In this document: piece after piece, positions 1-9,236 of the stretch
Layout: every line of letters begins with the position of its first letter
Numbering within the stretch: the first letter of the stretch is position 1
Source of the DNA: Corynebacterium uropygiale
GTDB lineage: Bacteria > Actinomycetota > Actinomycetes > Mycobacteriales > Mycobacteriaceae
Assembly: GCF_021568315.1 (NCBI RefSeq)
Contig: NZ_JAKGSI010000001.1
Location: 62,001-126,000 of the forward strand
DNA: 64,000 nt
Direction: 5' to 3'
Made by a program: the position numbers and the translations under genes
Notes under the pieces: generated by a model
What the model was told of the DNA's origin: nothing
The model's database searches: none
Seen by the model: only the letters and a program-made list of their open reading frames with translations

Positions 1-761
1 TGTCCCTCACCTATCCGATCAGCAACGTCAACCGCTCCGTCGGCACGATGACCGGCTCCCGCGTCACCCGCGCGGCCGGCGCCGAGGGGCTTCCCGACGG
101 CACGATCAACCTCACGTTCACGGGCTCGGCCGGCAACAGCTTCGGTGCCTTCGTCCCGGCGGGGATGACGCTGACGCTCGTCGGGGATTCCAATGACTTC
201 CTCGGCAAGGGGCTCTCGGGCGGGCGCATCATCGTGAAGCCCGATCCCAGCGCGCCCGCGCAGCTGCGGACGCTGCCGGACATCATCGCCGGGAACGTCG
301 TGGGCTTCGGCGCGACGAGCGGGGAGATCTTCCTGCGCGGCGTGGTCGGCGAGCGCTTCTGCGTCCGCAATTCCGGGGCCACGGTGGTGGCCGAGGGGAT
401 CGGCAACCACGGCTGCGAGTACATGACCGGCGGGCGCGTGGTGGTGCTCGGAGAGATCGGCGAGAACTTCGCCGCCGGCATGTCGGGCGGCATTGCCTAC
501 GTGCCGCGGGAGCTCGACCTCGAGCGGCTGGTCAACCCCGGGATGGTGGACGTCGAGCCCATCACTGACCCCGAGGAAGAGGAGTGGCTGGCGGACATCA
601 TCGCCCGCCACCGGGAGCTCACCGGCTCCACCACCACGTACACGACGGCGGACATGGTGCGGATCATGCCGCGCGATTACCGGCGGGTCCTCGCCACCAT
701 CGAGGAGGCTGAGGCCGCCGGCCGAGACGTCAACGTTGCGATCATGGAGGCTGCGAACTAA
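1..761 (+). CDS. gltB: Glutamate synthase large subunit, C-terminal part (5' end outside window)
   Basis: This is the last quarter-kiloresidue of the NADPH-dependent glutamate synthase alpha subunit, which makes glutamate from 2-oxoglutarate and glutamine ammonia. The reading frame is open from base 3 to the stop at 759-761. It encodes the C-terminal GXGXG beta-helix domain, recognisable from the NRSVGTM and EGLPDGTI stretches, the repeated glycine pattern (GGRVVVLGEIGENFAAGMSGG) and the acidic DPEEEEW tail. The amidotransferase and FMN domains lie upstream of the window. The stop codon overlaps the gltD start by one base (TAATG), so the two subunits are translationally coupled. Identification is firm. 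Confidence 0.96.
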   Translation, partial: SLTYPISNVNRSVGTMTGSRVTRAAGAEGLPDGTINLTFTGSAGNSFGAFVPAGMTLTLVGDSNDFLGKGLSGGRIIVKPDPSAPAQLRTLPDIIAGNVVGFGATSGEIFLRGVVGERFCVRNSGATVVAEGIGNHGCEYMTGGRVVVLGEIGENFAAGMSGGIAYVPRELDLERLVNPGMVDVEPITDPEEEEWLADIIARHRELTGSTTTYTTADMVRIMPRDYRRVLATIEEAEAAGRDVNVAIMEAAN

Positions 762-2293
762 TGGCTGACCCACGAGGATTTCTCACCCACACCCGTCAGG
801 AGCCCGCGCACCGCCCCGTGCCGCTGCGCCTCATGGACTGGCGGGAAGTCTACGAACCCACTGACCAGACCGTCCTCACCCAGCAGGCCACCCGCTGCAT
901 GGACTGCGGCGTGCCCTTCTGCCACCAGGGCTGCCCGCTGGGGAACATCATCCCCGAATGGAATGACCTGGTCCGGCAGGATCGCTGGCGCGAGGCCTTC
1001 GACCGGCTCCACGCCACGAACAACTTCCCCGAATTCACCGGGCGGCTCTGCCCCGCGCCCTGCGAGGGGGCCTGCGTGCTCGGGATCAACGATGACCCCG
1101 TCGCCATCAAGAACGTCGAGCAAACCATCGCCGACCGCGGCTTCGAGGAAGGCTGGGTGAACCCCATCCGCCCGACCTTCCACACCGGGCAGAGCGTGGC
1201 CGTGGTAGGCTCCGGGCCGGCGGGACTCGCCGCCGCCCAGCAGCTCACGCGCGCCGGGCACGACGTCACCGTGTTTGAGCGCGACGACCGCCTCGGTGGC
1301 CTCATGCGCTACGGCGTGCCCGAGTACAAGATGGAAAAGCGGCACATTGACCGTCGTCTTGAGCAGATGGCCGCCGAGGGCACCGTCTTCCGCACCAACA
1401 CCGCCCCCACCGCCCGCGACCTGCGGCGATTCGACGCCGTCGTGCTGGCCACCGGCACCCCCATGCCGCGCGACCTGCCCGTGGACGGCCGGGACCTCGA
1501 GGGCATCCACTTCGCCATGGAATACCTCACCGAGCAGAACCACGTGTGCGAGGGCGACGCCGCCGAGCCGCGCATCAACGCCAAGGGCAAGAAGGTGGTC
1601 ATCATCGGCGGCGGAGACACCGGCACCGACTGCTTCGGCACCGCCCTGCGCCAAGGGGCGGCCAGCGTCACTCAGCTGGACATTCGCCCGCGCGCGCCCC
1701 GGCGCCGCGCCGCCTCCACCCCCTGGCCCATGTACCCGCTGGTGTACCGCGTGGCCACAGCCCACGAGGAAGGTGAGTACGTCGTCACCGGCGACGAGCC
1801 CGCTGACGTCCCCGGCATCACCCTGCGCCACAGCGGCGAGGCCCTCGGTCAGCGCGTGTACAACGCCAACACTGTGAGCTTCTACGGCGAGAATGGACAG
1901 GTCACTGGGCTGTGCGGCAATGAGGTGAGCGTCGTCGACGGCCGTCGCGTCCCCATGGAGGACACCGACTTCGACATTGACGCCGACCTCGTGCTCATCG
2001 CCCTCGGCTTCACCGGGGCGGAGCGCGGCGGCCTCATGCACGAACTCGGCGTGGCTTTCGACGAACGCGGCCGCATGGTGCGCGACGAGCAGTACCGCGC
2101 CCAGACCTCCCCGCGCTTCCCGGGCTTCGACACCCCCGTCTACGTGGCCGGGGATAACGGGCGAGGGCAGTCGCTCATCGTGTGGGCTATCGCGGAAGGA
2201 CGCGCGTGCGCCGCGGCCGTCGACGCCGACCTCATGGGCGAAACCGCCCTGCCGGCGAACCTCAGCCCGTCGAGCGCGCCGCTGGGCGCCTAA
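761..2293 (+). CDS. gltD: Glutamate synthase small subunit (NADPH, FeS flavoprotein)
   Basis: 510-residue beta subunit that takes electrons from NADPH and passes them through FAD and FeS clusters to GltB. The N-terminus carries the cysteine-rich FeS motif (CMDCGVPFCHQGCPLGN, about residues 45-62) and a second group (LCPAPCEGAC, about residues 97-106). An FAD-binding GSGPAGLAAAQ segment lies near residue 150 and an NAD(P)-binding GGGDTGTDC segment near residue 284. The C-terminal AGDNGRGQSLIVWAI stretch is typical of the family. The length is slightly above the usual ~480 residues. The start codon overlaps the gltB stop by one base. A hairpin at 2321-2358 ends the operon. Confidence 0.96.
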   Translation: MADPRGFLTHTRQEPAHRPVPLRLMDWREVYEPTDQTVLTQQATRCMDCGVPFCHQGCPLGNIIPEWNDLVRQDRWREAFDRLHATNNFPEFTGRLCPAPCEGACVLGINDDPVAIKNVEQTIADRGFEEGWVNPIRPTFHTGQSVAVVGSGPAGLAAAQQLTRAGHDVTVFERDDRLGGLMRYGVPEYKMEKRHIDRRLEQMAAEGTVFRTNTAPTARDLRRFDAVVLATGTPMPRDLPVDGRDLEGIHFAMEYLTEQNHVCEGDAAEPRINAKGKKVVIIGGGDTGTDCFGTALRQGAASVTQLDIRPRAPRRRAASTPWPMYPLVYRVATAHEEGEYVVTGDEPADVPGITLRHSGEALGQRVYNANTVSFYGENGQVTGLCGNEVSVVDGRRVPMEDTDFDIDADLVLIALGFTGAERGGLMHELGVAFDERGRMVRDEQYRAQTSPRFPGFDTPVYVAGDNGRGQSLIVWAIAEGRACAAAVDADLMGETALPANLSPSSAPLGA

Positions 2294-2320
2294 GGGGTGC
2301 AAGAGCAGCAAGCCCCAGGA

Positions 2321-2358
2321 CGCTGGATGTGATATGTATTACATCCAGCGCCTTTGTT
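2321..2358 (+). terminator. Terminator after gltBD
   Basis: Perfect 10-bp inverted repeat (CGCTGGATGT at 2321-2330, ACATCCAGCG at 2341-2350) with a 10-base loop, followed by CCTTTGTT. It lies 27 bases after the gltD stop and just before the RBS of the next gene, so it probably separates gltBD from that gene. Confidence 0.75.
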
Positions 2359-2372
2359 GTGAGGAGACAATC

Positions 2373-2837
2373 ATGAACGGTCAGGATCGCGAGGCTGCCG
2401 AGTGGATTGCGGGATATCGGCGTCGTCTTGTTGATACACAAGAACGCTCCCGGGAGATGCTCTCCCAGGCACTGGAGCTGGGCTGGCCAGACGCAGGCTT
2501 CGCCGGGTCTCCCTTTCCTGTCGAGTACGTGACGAGGATTCTTCATTCCGAACGTCCGCGGGAGGAGAAGCACCAGCTCCTCACCTATCTCCTGTGCCAT
2601 TGGTATTCCGACAGTGTCGATGGGGAGTGGGCCTATGTGCCCATGCGCGTGACTACTCCGGAGTTGTATCTTCAGTTCGGGCTCGGGGTAAGTATCTCAG
2701 GAACGTCGATGATGAATCTGACTGAGGGGGCCCGAGACCTTATCGACGGCCAGGATGTGGATTTCGCCAAGGAATACTATGAGACCAGTGTCCGGATAGC
2801 GCTCCGCAATCGCGCCGCCCACGACATGGGCGAATGA
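2373..2837 (+). CDS. Unknown cytosolic protein, 154 residues
   Basis: No family recognised. The start is the ATG at 2373, preceded by GAGGAG at 2361-2366. The reading frame is open further upstream, but that part only overlaps gltD. The protein has no signal peptide or membrane segment. It is rich in charged and aromatic residues (for example HWYSDSVDGEWAYVP) and looks like a small soluble helical protein. It sits between two terminators, so it is probably transcribed alone or by read-through from gltBD. Base use is slightly more AT-rich than gltD. Similar single genes in actinobacteria are often immunity-like or of unknown function, but nothing here decides that. Confidence 0.7.
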   Translation: MNGQDREAAEWIAGYRRRLVDTQERSREMLSQALELGWPDAGFAGSPFPVEYVTRILHSERPREEKHQLLTYLLCHWYSDSVDGEWAYVPMRVTTPELYLQFGLGVSISGTSMMNLTEGARDLIDGQDVDFAKEYYETSVRIALRNRAAHDMGE

Positions 2838-2845
2838 TAAGAGCT

Positions 2846-2871
2846 AAGGCCCCAGGGAATCCTGGGGCCTT
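2846..2871. terminator. Strong hairpin between the unknown gene and emb
   Basis: Perfect 11-bp stem AAGGCCCCAGG (2846-2856) / CCTGGGGCCTT (2861-2871) with a GAAT loop. It sits between the convergent ends of the plus-strand unknown gene (stop at 2837) and the minus-strand emb gene (stop at 2907). It could stop transcription from either side, with the plus strand better supported. Confidence 0.8.
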
Positions 2872-2906
2872 GTCCTCTCCCGGGGCTCCCCGGAGGCTAC
2901 GCGGAG

Positions 2907-5900
2907 CTAGCGCGCGGCCAGCGAGTAATCCGGGGCGTTGAGTTTCATCTCGCCCGGGTTCCACCAGCCGTTGCGGGTGATGGTCTCGTAGTCGATGTTC
3001 GCGAGCTGCGGGGTCTCTCCACGGGAGTCCTTGCGCAGGGAGTACATCTCCAGGGAGCCCCAGTCCTGCTGCCAGTCATCCTTGAGGTAGGCCGGCTTCT
3101 CCCAGGAGGTGAGGACGGACTCGACGGATCCCATCGCGCCGCCACCGTTGTAGTCCTGGAAGTCACTGAGCCAGACTTTGCCGTCGTAATCGGGGGAGAT
3201 GCGGTAGTCCGGAATCTCCGCGACGCCGGCGTAGTGATCATAGGAGCGCTGGCAGGGGAACTGCAGGCCCACGGACCAGTCGAGCAGCCCGGCCTTCTCG
3301 GAGCCGAGGAAGGTGTTGAGGTCCACCAGGTGCGGCACGCGCGGCGGGGTGACCGCCACCCACTGGTCGGGGTCCATCGAGGTGTCCTCGACGTACAGCC
3401 GGACCACGTTGGCCCCCTCCGGGATGCGCTCCAGCGGGAGGCGCACGTTACGCCAGGAGGGGATGGGGCCGGCGTCGAGCATTTCCAGGGAGCCGGTGTC
3501 GTGGACGCTGCCGTCGGCCTCACGGGTGCCGTACTGGAGCTCGAACTTCTGGCCGCCCTGCTTCACACCGTTGATGTCGTGGTGCTTGGTGCGCCCGGCG
3601 AGGGACACGACGAGCAGCGGGGAGTCCTCCTTCTGCTCGCTCGGCAGGGAGTACCAGGAGGTGGTGAGCTTCGCGGGGCGCTGCGCCTGGTCCTCGGGGG
3701 TGTAGGAGCCGAGGACCGGCACCGTCGTGTAGTCGAGGTTGAAGGGGAGCGTGGCCCGGGAGCCGTTGATCCCCTCGTGGGCGCGGAAGCCGCCGGTGGT
3801 GCTGGAGGTGGCGTCGGTGTCCTCGGCGTTCGCGTTCTCGTTCGCGGTGGAGGAGTCGCTGTTCTTGCCGATGGAGCCGACGCTCGTCGTGTCCGCATCA
3901 TCAGCGGAGATGTCCTCGGCCACGCCATTCGGGTGGAAGCCATAAGAGCCCTGCGTGCTGAGGGAATCCTTGAGGCTGCGGCCATCGGCGGGGGTGAGGA
4001 AGGAGTCGTTGGTGTTGTCCTCGACGAGCACATCCGAGGCCATCCCGCACTGCTTCCCCTCGAAGGTGCGCAGGTTGCCCAGGCCGATCGAATAGCCCGG
4101 GTACTGGCCGATGAACGCCTTGGTGAACGTCGCCATGGAGAAGAGCACGATGACGCATCCCAGCACCGCGATGGGCGCCGCGCAGGCGCGGGCGTAGCGG
4201 CTCGGGCGCACAGGCCGGGGCGTGCCGCCCTCCTCGATACGGTGCCGCTCGAGGAAGAGCTGGATGACGCCCACCACGATGATGATGAGAGAGATCGCCA
4301 GCACGATGTCGGCGGCCTCGACGCCCTTGTACTGGATCGTCTTATCCCACCACGGCACGCTGAAGTGCGCCACGTACCACCAGCCGTTCGGCCCGCCGAG
4401 GGCCTGGGCAAAGATGAAGAGGAACGTGCCCAGCGTGAGCGTGCGCGCCCACACGGCCTTCATGACGATGCGCCCCAGCACCACGGCCGCCACGCCGCCG
4501 AGTACCGCAGCGAGGCCCGGGTAGATACCAAAGTGGTGCGTCCACTTGGTGGGGGTGAAGGAGAGCAACGCCGTGCCGATGAAGAAGATGACGATCCCGC
4601 GCTGGATCGGGCCCTGCGCCACGCCCGGGACGCGGCCGCGGTGGCGGATCAGCCACACGGTGATGAGCGCTGCCGCAGCCACCATGAGGAAGACCGGCAG
4701 GCGGCGCGTCATGGAACCGTCCACGAGTTGTTCGAACAGGGTGGTGTAGCGAAGGCCCTCGTCGTGCCAGCGGAGGGAGGGGCCGACCTCGGCGCGCACC
4801 CGGATGGATTCCAGGACCGAGCCCAGCGGCTGGTCCCCGAAGACCGCCACGAGGATCGCGGTTCCCGAGGCCAGGAAGGGCGCAATGAAGACGAGCACCC
4901 CCTGCCACGTCGGGATGTCGCCCAGCAGCGGCAGCCGGCGGCGCAGGATCGTGATGAGCGCCGGAAGGAAGACGAAGAGGATCGCCGGGCCGAAGAGGCC
5001 GGTCGGGCCGCCGGAGAGGGTCACCGCCGCGAAGAGCGTTCCCACTGCCGCGGGCAGCAGCCGGTTGGTGGCCACGGCGCGTTCGAAGGAGGCCCACGTG
5101 AGCACAATCATCACCGCGATGAAGGGCTCCGGGCGGGTGCCGTTGTCATAGGGCAGCCAGAACGCCAGGAAGAGGCCCGCGGCGGACCAGTGGACGAGGC
5201 GGCGGCCGTCGACCTTGGGTCCCATGCGGGGGATGAGCTCCCGGGACACGATGAACCACATGGCCAGGGCGAAGATGAGCGCCGGCATACGCATCCACAG
5301 CGAGGACGTGGAAACCTGGGAGAAGAGAGCCAGCAGGTCATAGTAGGGGGAGCCGAAGGGGGACTCCGGGACCCCATACCAGCGGTAGTAGTTGGCCATG
5401 TAGCCGGAGTGGTGGGAGGCCCGCGCCATGGTAAGGAGGAAGCCGTCGTCGGAGGTGTTGGCGCCGAAGATGTGCCACCACGCGAGGACGAACACGACCA
5501 CGCCGTCGAGCGGGCGGAAGCGCTTCCAGGTCGCGGGGATGCCGCGATAGGGCTTCCCATCGAGGCGATCAAGCCGGTGCAGCCCCCACAGGGAGACGAG
5601 CATGAGCACGATCCCGAGCCCCATCGCGAGGCCCTTGAGGAGCGTCGGCGAGGAAGTAAAGCGGCTGTTGATCTGCACGGTGGCGGAGATGCCGGCGTCG
5701 CGGAGCTGCTGGGAGGTGGTGGCGTCGCCCTCCAGCTCGGTGAAGATGCCGGAGACCTGGGGGCGGACGTCGCGGTCGACGGACTCGCTGTGGATCTCCG
5801 CGCCCGAGGAGGCGCTGCGGATCTCCGCGCTCGTCGCGTCGACGGTGGACTCGATGCTCAGCACTGCGTCCTTCGGCAGCTCCTTCACCTGCTCAGGCGT

Positions 5901-6287
5901 GAGCTGGAGGACCACGGACTCCTCCGAGACGACGTCCACCGAGCCGTCGAAGCTGCGGACGAAGAGCCCTCGGCTCGTGGCCTGCTCGGAGTGCTCGGGC
6001 AGAGTACCAAAGACGAGGTCCTGGCCCTCCCGGACGTCGTCGAGGGCGCTCATCGGAATGGTGGCGTGGATCTCCTGGGGGGCGTAGGACACCAGGGGCG
6101 CCACGACGCTGCCCAGGTCATCGTCCTGCGGCCAGTTCAGCGTGGACTGCGTCTGCTGGACGGGCAGGAAGGGCGTCGCGACGAAGAGGAGGAACCCCAG
6201 CACGCCGGAGATGAGCGTGAGGAGCCGGAGCCAGGCGGGAGCGGGAGTGCGTGTCACGGGCACAGAGTTTAGTGATTGCTTAGGCAT
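2907..6287 (-). CDS. emb: Arabinofuranosyltransferase Emb (single EmbA/B/C homologue)
   Basis: 1126-residue GT-C glycosyltransferase of the plasma membrane. It extends the arabinan of arabinogalactan with decaprenyl-phospho-arabinose and is the ethambutol target family. Corynebacteria have one Emb instead of the mycobacterial three, with a similar length (about 1100-1150). After one N-terminal transmembrane segment there is an extracytoplasmic beta domain (about residues 50-215). Next comes the GT-C motif ANTSDDG with the acidic pair at residues 280-281, then the multi-span core to about residue 700. The C-terminal carbohydrate-binding half contains an acidic Ser/Thr/Asn-rich linker (about residues 775-815). 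The start overlaps the aftA stop by 8 bases, so the two are co-transcribed in the order dprE1-dprE2-aftA-emb. Confidence 0.95.
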   Translation of the reverse strand: MPKQSLNSVPVTRTPAPAWLRLLTLISGVLGFLLFVATPFLPVQQTQSTLNWPQDDDLGSVVAPLVSYAPQEIHATIPMSALDDVREGQDLVFGTLPEHSEQATSRGLFVRSFDGSVDVVSEESVVLQLTPEQVKELPKDAVLSIESTVDATSAEIRSASSGAEIHSESVDRDVRPQVSGIFTELEGDATTSQQLRDAGISATVQINSRFTSSPTLLKGLAMGLGIVLMLVSLWGLHRLDRLDGKPYRGIPATWKRFRPLDGVVVFVLAWWHIFGANTSDDGFLLTMARASHHSGYMANYYRWYGVPESPFGSPYYDLLALFSQVSTSSLWMRMPALIFALAMWFIVSRELIPRMGPKVDGRRLVHWSAAGLFLAFWLPYDNGTRPEPFIAVMIVLTWASFERAVATNRLLPAAVGTLFAAVTLSGGPTGLFGPAILFVFLPALITILRRRLPLLGDIPTWQGVLVFIAPFLASGTAILVAVFGDQPLGSVLESIRVRAEVGPSLRWHDEGLRYTTLFEQLVDGSMTRRLPVFLMVAAAALITVWLIRHRGRVPGVAQGPIQRGIVIFFIGTALLSFTPTKWTHHFGIYPGLAAVLGGVAAVVLGRIVMKAVWARTLTLGTFLFIFAQALGGPNGWWYVAHFSVPWWDKTIQYKGVEAADIVLAISLIIIVVGVIQLFLERHRIEEGGTPRPVRPSRYARACAAPIAVLGCVIVLFSMATFTKAFIGQYPGYSIGLGNLRTFEGKQCGMASDVLVEDNTNDSFLTPADGRSLKDSLSTQGSYGFHPNGVAEDISADDADTTSVGSIGKNSDSSTANENANAEDTDATSSTTGGFRAHEGINGSRATLPFNLDYTTVPVLGSYTPEDQAQRPAKLTTSWYSLPSEQKEDSPLLVVSLAGRTKHHDINGVKQGGQKFELQYGTREADGSVHDTGSLEMLDAGPIPSWRNVRLPLERIPEGANVVRLYVEDTSMDPDQWVAVTPPRVPHLVDLNTFLGSEKAGLLDWSVGLQFPCQRSYDHYAGVAEIPDYRISPDYDGKVWLSDFQDYNGGGAMGSVESVLTSWEKPAYLKDDWQQDWGSLEMYSLRKDSRGETPQLANIDYETITRNGWWNPGEMKLNAPDYSLAAR

Positions 6288-8334
6288 GAGTGCGGACCAC
6301 CACCACGAACGGGCCGACTTCCTTCACATCCCACGGCGCGCCGGGCGCGGTGAAACTCTTCGGATTGAAGTGCATGGCTTGGAATCGAACGTTGGGGTTG
6401 TTGGGATAGATGTCTTCGGAGATGTGCGTCTTCCAGCCGTCCTTCGCGTCATCGACGGAGCCGCGGAAGACGAACACATCGGGGGCACGCCAGGGCGCCG
6501 AGTCGAGCGAGCGGGTGAAGGCCTGGGGATCCGCCAGGTTATCCCAGGAGCCGCGCGCCCAGTCCTCGATGGCCTGGTTGCGCTTGGAGAAGTCCCCGAG
6601 TGGGTTCGCATAGTGGCTGGTCGCAGCCTGGAACCCGTAGTAGGGGTAGAGGGAGAGGAAGTCCCGCTCATCGGTTTGGACCACCGTGTCCGCCGGGTCC
6701 CTCCCGTGGTCGAGGATGAACGCGTTGATCTCCTTGTAGTACTGGCCGGCGTCGCCAGTGAAGCGGTCGGCGCGTTCGCCGTAGCCGTCCGTGTCGGAGT
6801 ACGCGTGGTCGATGCTGCTCTGGTTCCGCGAGGGGATGGACTGCGCGTAGTGCACCCCGCCTCCCAGCAGCAGCACCATCATGAGGATGGTGATGGTCCG
6901 CGAGAGCCGCGGGCTCATCCGCTCCGGGTAGAGGCGCTCGACGCCCACCAGGCGGAACTCAGCGATGGCGAGCACCCCGGCCGTCGCCAATTGGAGCACA
7001 ATGATCGTGTCAATCCGGAAGCCGAGGAGCGTGCTGCCCGCCAGCGTGACCACCATCGAAGCCACCGCCCACAGGTAGAACACGACGAGCCCCAGCCCCA
7101 GCGCCCGCACATCCCGGTCAAGGGAGCGCACGACGATGTATACCAGGCCGATGAAACACAGGACGCCCAGCACCGAGGGGGCGAGGAAGGGGATCGGGAG
7201 CTCCGTTCCGGCCTGGGGGAGATAGTGATTCGCGGTGGAGCGTGAGGTCACGTCGCTGTGCAGGCGGCCCCAGAGGAAGGGTCCCCACACGGTAGCGGCG
7301 ATGAGGAGTGAGCCGCAGCCGATGATGAACAGCCGCAGCAGGGGCCGCCAGCTCCGGGACTCCCAGAGGGCCGCGACCGCGGCGAAGAGCACCACGGAGG
7401 CCGCGATGAGCGCCGTGAAGAGCGTGTACATCGTGGCGGACACGCCGAGGTAGAGCAGCACCGCCACGATGCACCAGCGGGAGCCAAGGAGCGCGCGGCG
7501 GGCGAGGATCGTTGCCGCCGGGGCCCCGAGGGCCACGATCGCCGCATAGGGCTCCTCCGCCGTCATGACGAGGACGATGCACGTGCTCACCAGCGCGATG
7601 GCCGTGCCCGCCGCGAGGGAACCCGTGATCCGCTGCCACAGCGGCACGAGGATGGAGCCCGCCATGGCGATGGAGATGATCGCCCACGGCTGGTACACCT
7701 CCCAGCCGGGGATGCCCAGCAGGTTCGCGAGCCGGCCGCCCAGCCAGAACCACCCGGCCGGGTAGTAGCTGGGCATGTCGATGTAATTCATGTCCCGCAG
7801 CGAGAGGTTCTCCGCCATCCGGGTGAGGAACTGGGTGCGGAAACCTTGGTCGACCTGCAGGCCTTCGAGGTAGAGGCGGCTCGCCGCGAGGGGGATCCCG
7901 GTGCTGCTCAGCACGATTCCGCCGGGCGCCACATAGCAGAGCGCGTGCGTCAGCCACACGCGCCAGCGCGGCCGCCGGAGTTGCAGCGGCGGGGTGTGGG
8001 TGTCTGTGGTGTCTTTCCGACGGCGGACGTCGGCGCGTTGCTCGTCGAGAAGCCACCAGAGGAGCAGGCCGCCCACGATGACGAGGATCGCCACGGTGCA
8101 GGCGGTCGCGAGCGCACGCAGCACCATGGACGTCGAAAAGGCGGGAAGATCCACGCGCTTGAGGATGATCCAGCCGAGGAGGACGAGGATCCCGCTCCCC
8201 AGACCAGCTCCGATGACGCCGAGGAGGGTCCCCTTCTTGCTCAGGAGATCGGAGGAGTAGGGCTCATTGACCGGGGGGTCAAAAAGATCCGGATCCGACA
8301 TGTCGGATCCGGTGGCGGATTCTTGAATCGTCAT
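6280..8334 (-). CDS. aftA: Galactan 5-O-arabinofuranosyltransferase AftA
   Basis: 684-residue GT-C membrane enzyme that puts the first arabinofuranose residues on the galactan chain, which Emb then extends. It has a cytosolic N-terminal tail of about 40 residues (MTIQESATGSDMSDPDL), at least eleven hydrophobic spans, and a soluble extracytoplasmic C-terminal domain from about residue 500. That domain ends with a VKEVGPFVVVVRTHA stretch. The loop with NYIDMPSYYPAGWFW near residue 185 is typical of AftA. Length matches the family (640-690). It lies between dprE2 (74 bases upstream) and emb (8-base overlap), the order conserved in Corynebacterium and Mycobacterium. Confidence 0.94.
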   Translation of the reverse strand: MTIQESATGSDMSDPDLFDPPVNEPYSSDLLSKKGTLLGVIGAGLGSGILVLLGWIILKRVDLPAFSTSMVLRALATACTVAILVIVGGLLLWWLLDEQRADVRRRKDTTDTHTPPLQLRRPRWRVWLTHALCYVAPGGIVLSSTGIPLAASRLYLEGLQVDQGFRTQFLTRMAENLSLRDMNYIDMPSYYPAGWFWLGGRLANLLGIPGWEVYQPWAIISIAMAGSILVPLWQRITGSLAAGTAIALVSTCIVLVMTAEEPYAAIVALGAPAATILARRALLGSRWCIVAVLLYLGVSATMYTLFTALIAASVVLFAAVAALWESRSWRPLLRLFIIGCGSLLIAATVWGPFLWGRLHSDVTSRSTANHYLPQAGTELPIPFLAPSVLGVLCFIGLVYIVVRSLDRDVRALGLGLVVFYLWAVASMVVTLAGSTLLGFRIDTIIVLQLATAGVLAIAEFRLVGVERLYPERMSPRLSRTITILMMVLLLGGGVHYAQSIPSRNQSSIDHAYSDTDGYGERADRFTGDAGQYYKEINAFILDHGRDPADTVVQTDERDFLSLYPYYGFQAATSHYANPLGDFSKRNQAIEDWARGSWDNLADPQAFTRSLDSAPWRAPDVFVFRGSVDDAKDGWKTHISEDIYPNNPNVRFQAMHFNPKSFTAPGAPWDVKEVGPFVVVVRTHA

Positions 8335-8408
8335 GGGTTCTAGTGTGACATATGAGGTTAAGAATCCGAACCTCTATGCACTGAGAAGGCCGTGAGAACG
8401 GCGACACT

Positions 8409-9170
8409 CTAGAACGGCAGCTTCCTCATGATCGGCTTGGGGATGTGGTTGAGGGCCATCGCCACGTAGCGGAAGAGCGGGTGGACAAAGATCTCTTCCT
8501 TGCCATCGATGACGGCCGCCACGGTGTCCTTGGCGACGCGCTCGGGGTCGACGGTGAGCGGGGCCTCGTCCATCCCGTCGGTCATCTTCGTCCGCACCTG
8601 CCCCGGCCGGACCACGAGCACCTTCGCGCCGGAGCCGCGCAGCGCCTCGCCCAGCTGGACGTAGAAGCCGTCGAGCCCCGCCTTCGACGCCCCATACACG
8701 AAGTTAGAGCGCCGCACCTTCATGCCGGCCACGGAGGACATCGCGACGATGGTCCCATGCCCCTGCGCCCGGAACTTCTGCCCCAGCAGAACGCCGACGG
8801 ACAGCGGCCCCGTGTAGTTGATCTGCGCGGAGGCCACGGCCTTGGCCTGGTCCTGCCAGAGTTCCTCCTGGTCACCGAGGGTTCCGAATGCCACGATGGC
8901 GATGTCCACGTCGCCCTTCTCCCAGGCGGCGTCGATGACCCCCGGGTGGGAGTCGGTGTCGGTGGCGTCGAAGTCGATCACGTCGACCTCCCGCGCGCCG
9001 GCGTCCTTCATCTGCCGGACGGCGCCCTCGACGCGGGGCGAGTCCTCACGGGCGGCGAGGATGACCCGCGCCGGGCCCCGGCGGAGAAACTCCGTCACGA
9101 TGGCGAGCCCGATCTCCGAGGTTCCGCCCAAGAGGAGGATGTTCTGGGCTTGGCCCACTGCATTCAACAT
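8409..9170 (-). CDS. dprE2: Decaprenylphosphoryl-2-keto-ribose reductase DprE2
   Basis: 253-residue short-chain dehydrogenase. With DprE1 it epimerises decaprenylphosphoryl-ribose to decaprenylphosphoryl-arabinose by reducing the 2-keto intermediate with NADH. The NAD-binding [10 protein letters not shown] is near residue 15. The catalytic Ser and the Tyr-x-x-x-Lys pair (YGASKAG) are near residues 145-160. The start at 9170 is preceded by AAAGGA on the minus strand. It is followed by aftA and preceded by dprE1 at 66 bases, all on one strand, so one arabinan transcription unit is likely. Confidence 0.95.
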   Translation of the reverse strand: MLNAVGQAQNILLLGGTSEIGLAIVTEFLRRGPARVILAAREDSPRVEGAVRQMKDAGAREVDVIDFDATDTDSHPGVIDAAWEKGDVDIAIVAFGTLGDQEELWQDQAKAVASAQINYTGPLSVGVLLGQKFRAQGHGTIVAMSSVAGMKVRRSNFVYGASKAGLDGFYVQLGEALRGSGAKVLVVRPGQVRTKMTDGMDEAPLTVDPERVAKDTVAAVIDGKEEIFVHPLFRYVAMALNHIPKPIMRKLPF

Positions 9171-9236
9171 GCCTGAAGTCCTTTCTGTAGTCCCTGTAGT
9201 CCCTGTGCTCGTGCCTGTGGTGCGTCGCGGGGGCGA

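Noticed and set aside
3234..6272. A 1012-codon open frame on the plus strand opposite emb
   Set aside because: It is a GC-bias mirror of emb: composition is dominated by Arg, Gly, His, Glu and Asp with no fold or family character, and emb is a certain gene.
8354..8374. Hairpin GAGGTT...AACCTC between dprE2 and aftA
   Set aside because: Only 6 bp, 9-base loop and no T-run; too weak to call a terminator.
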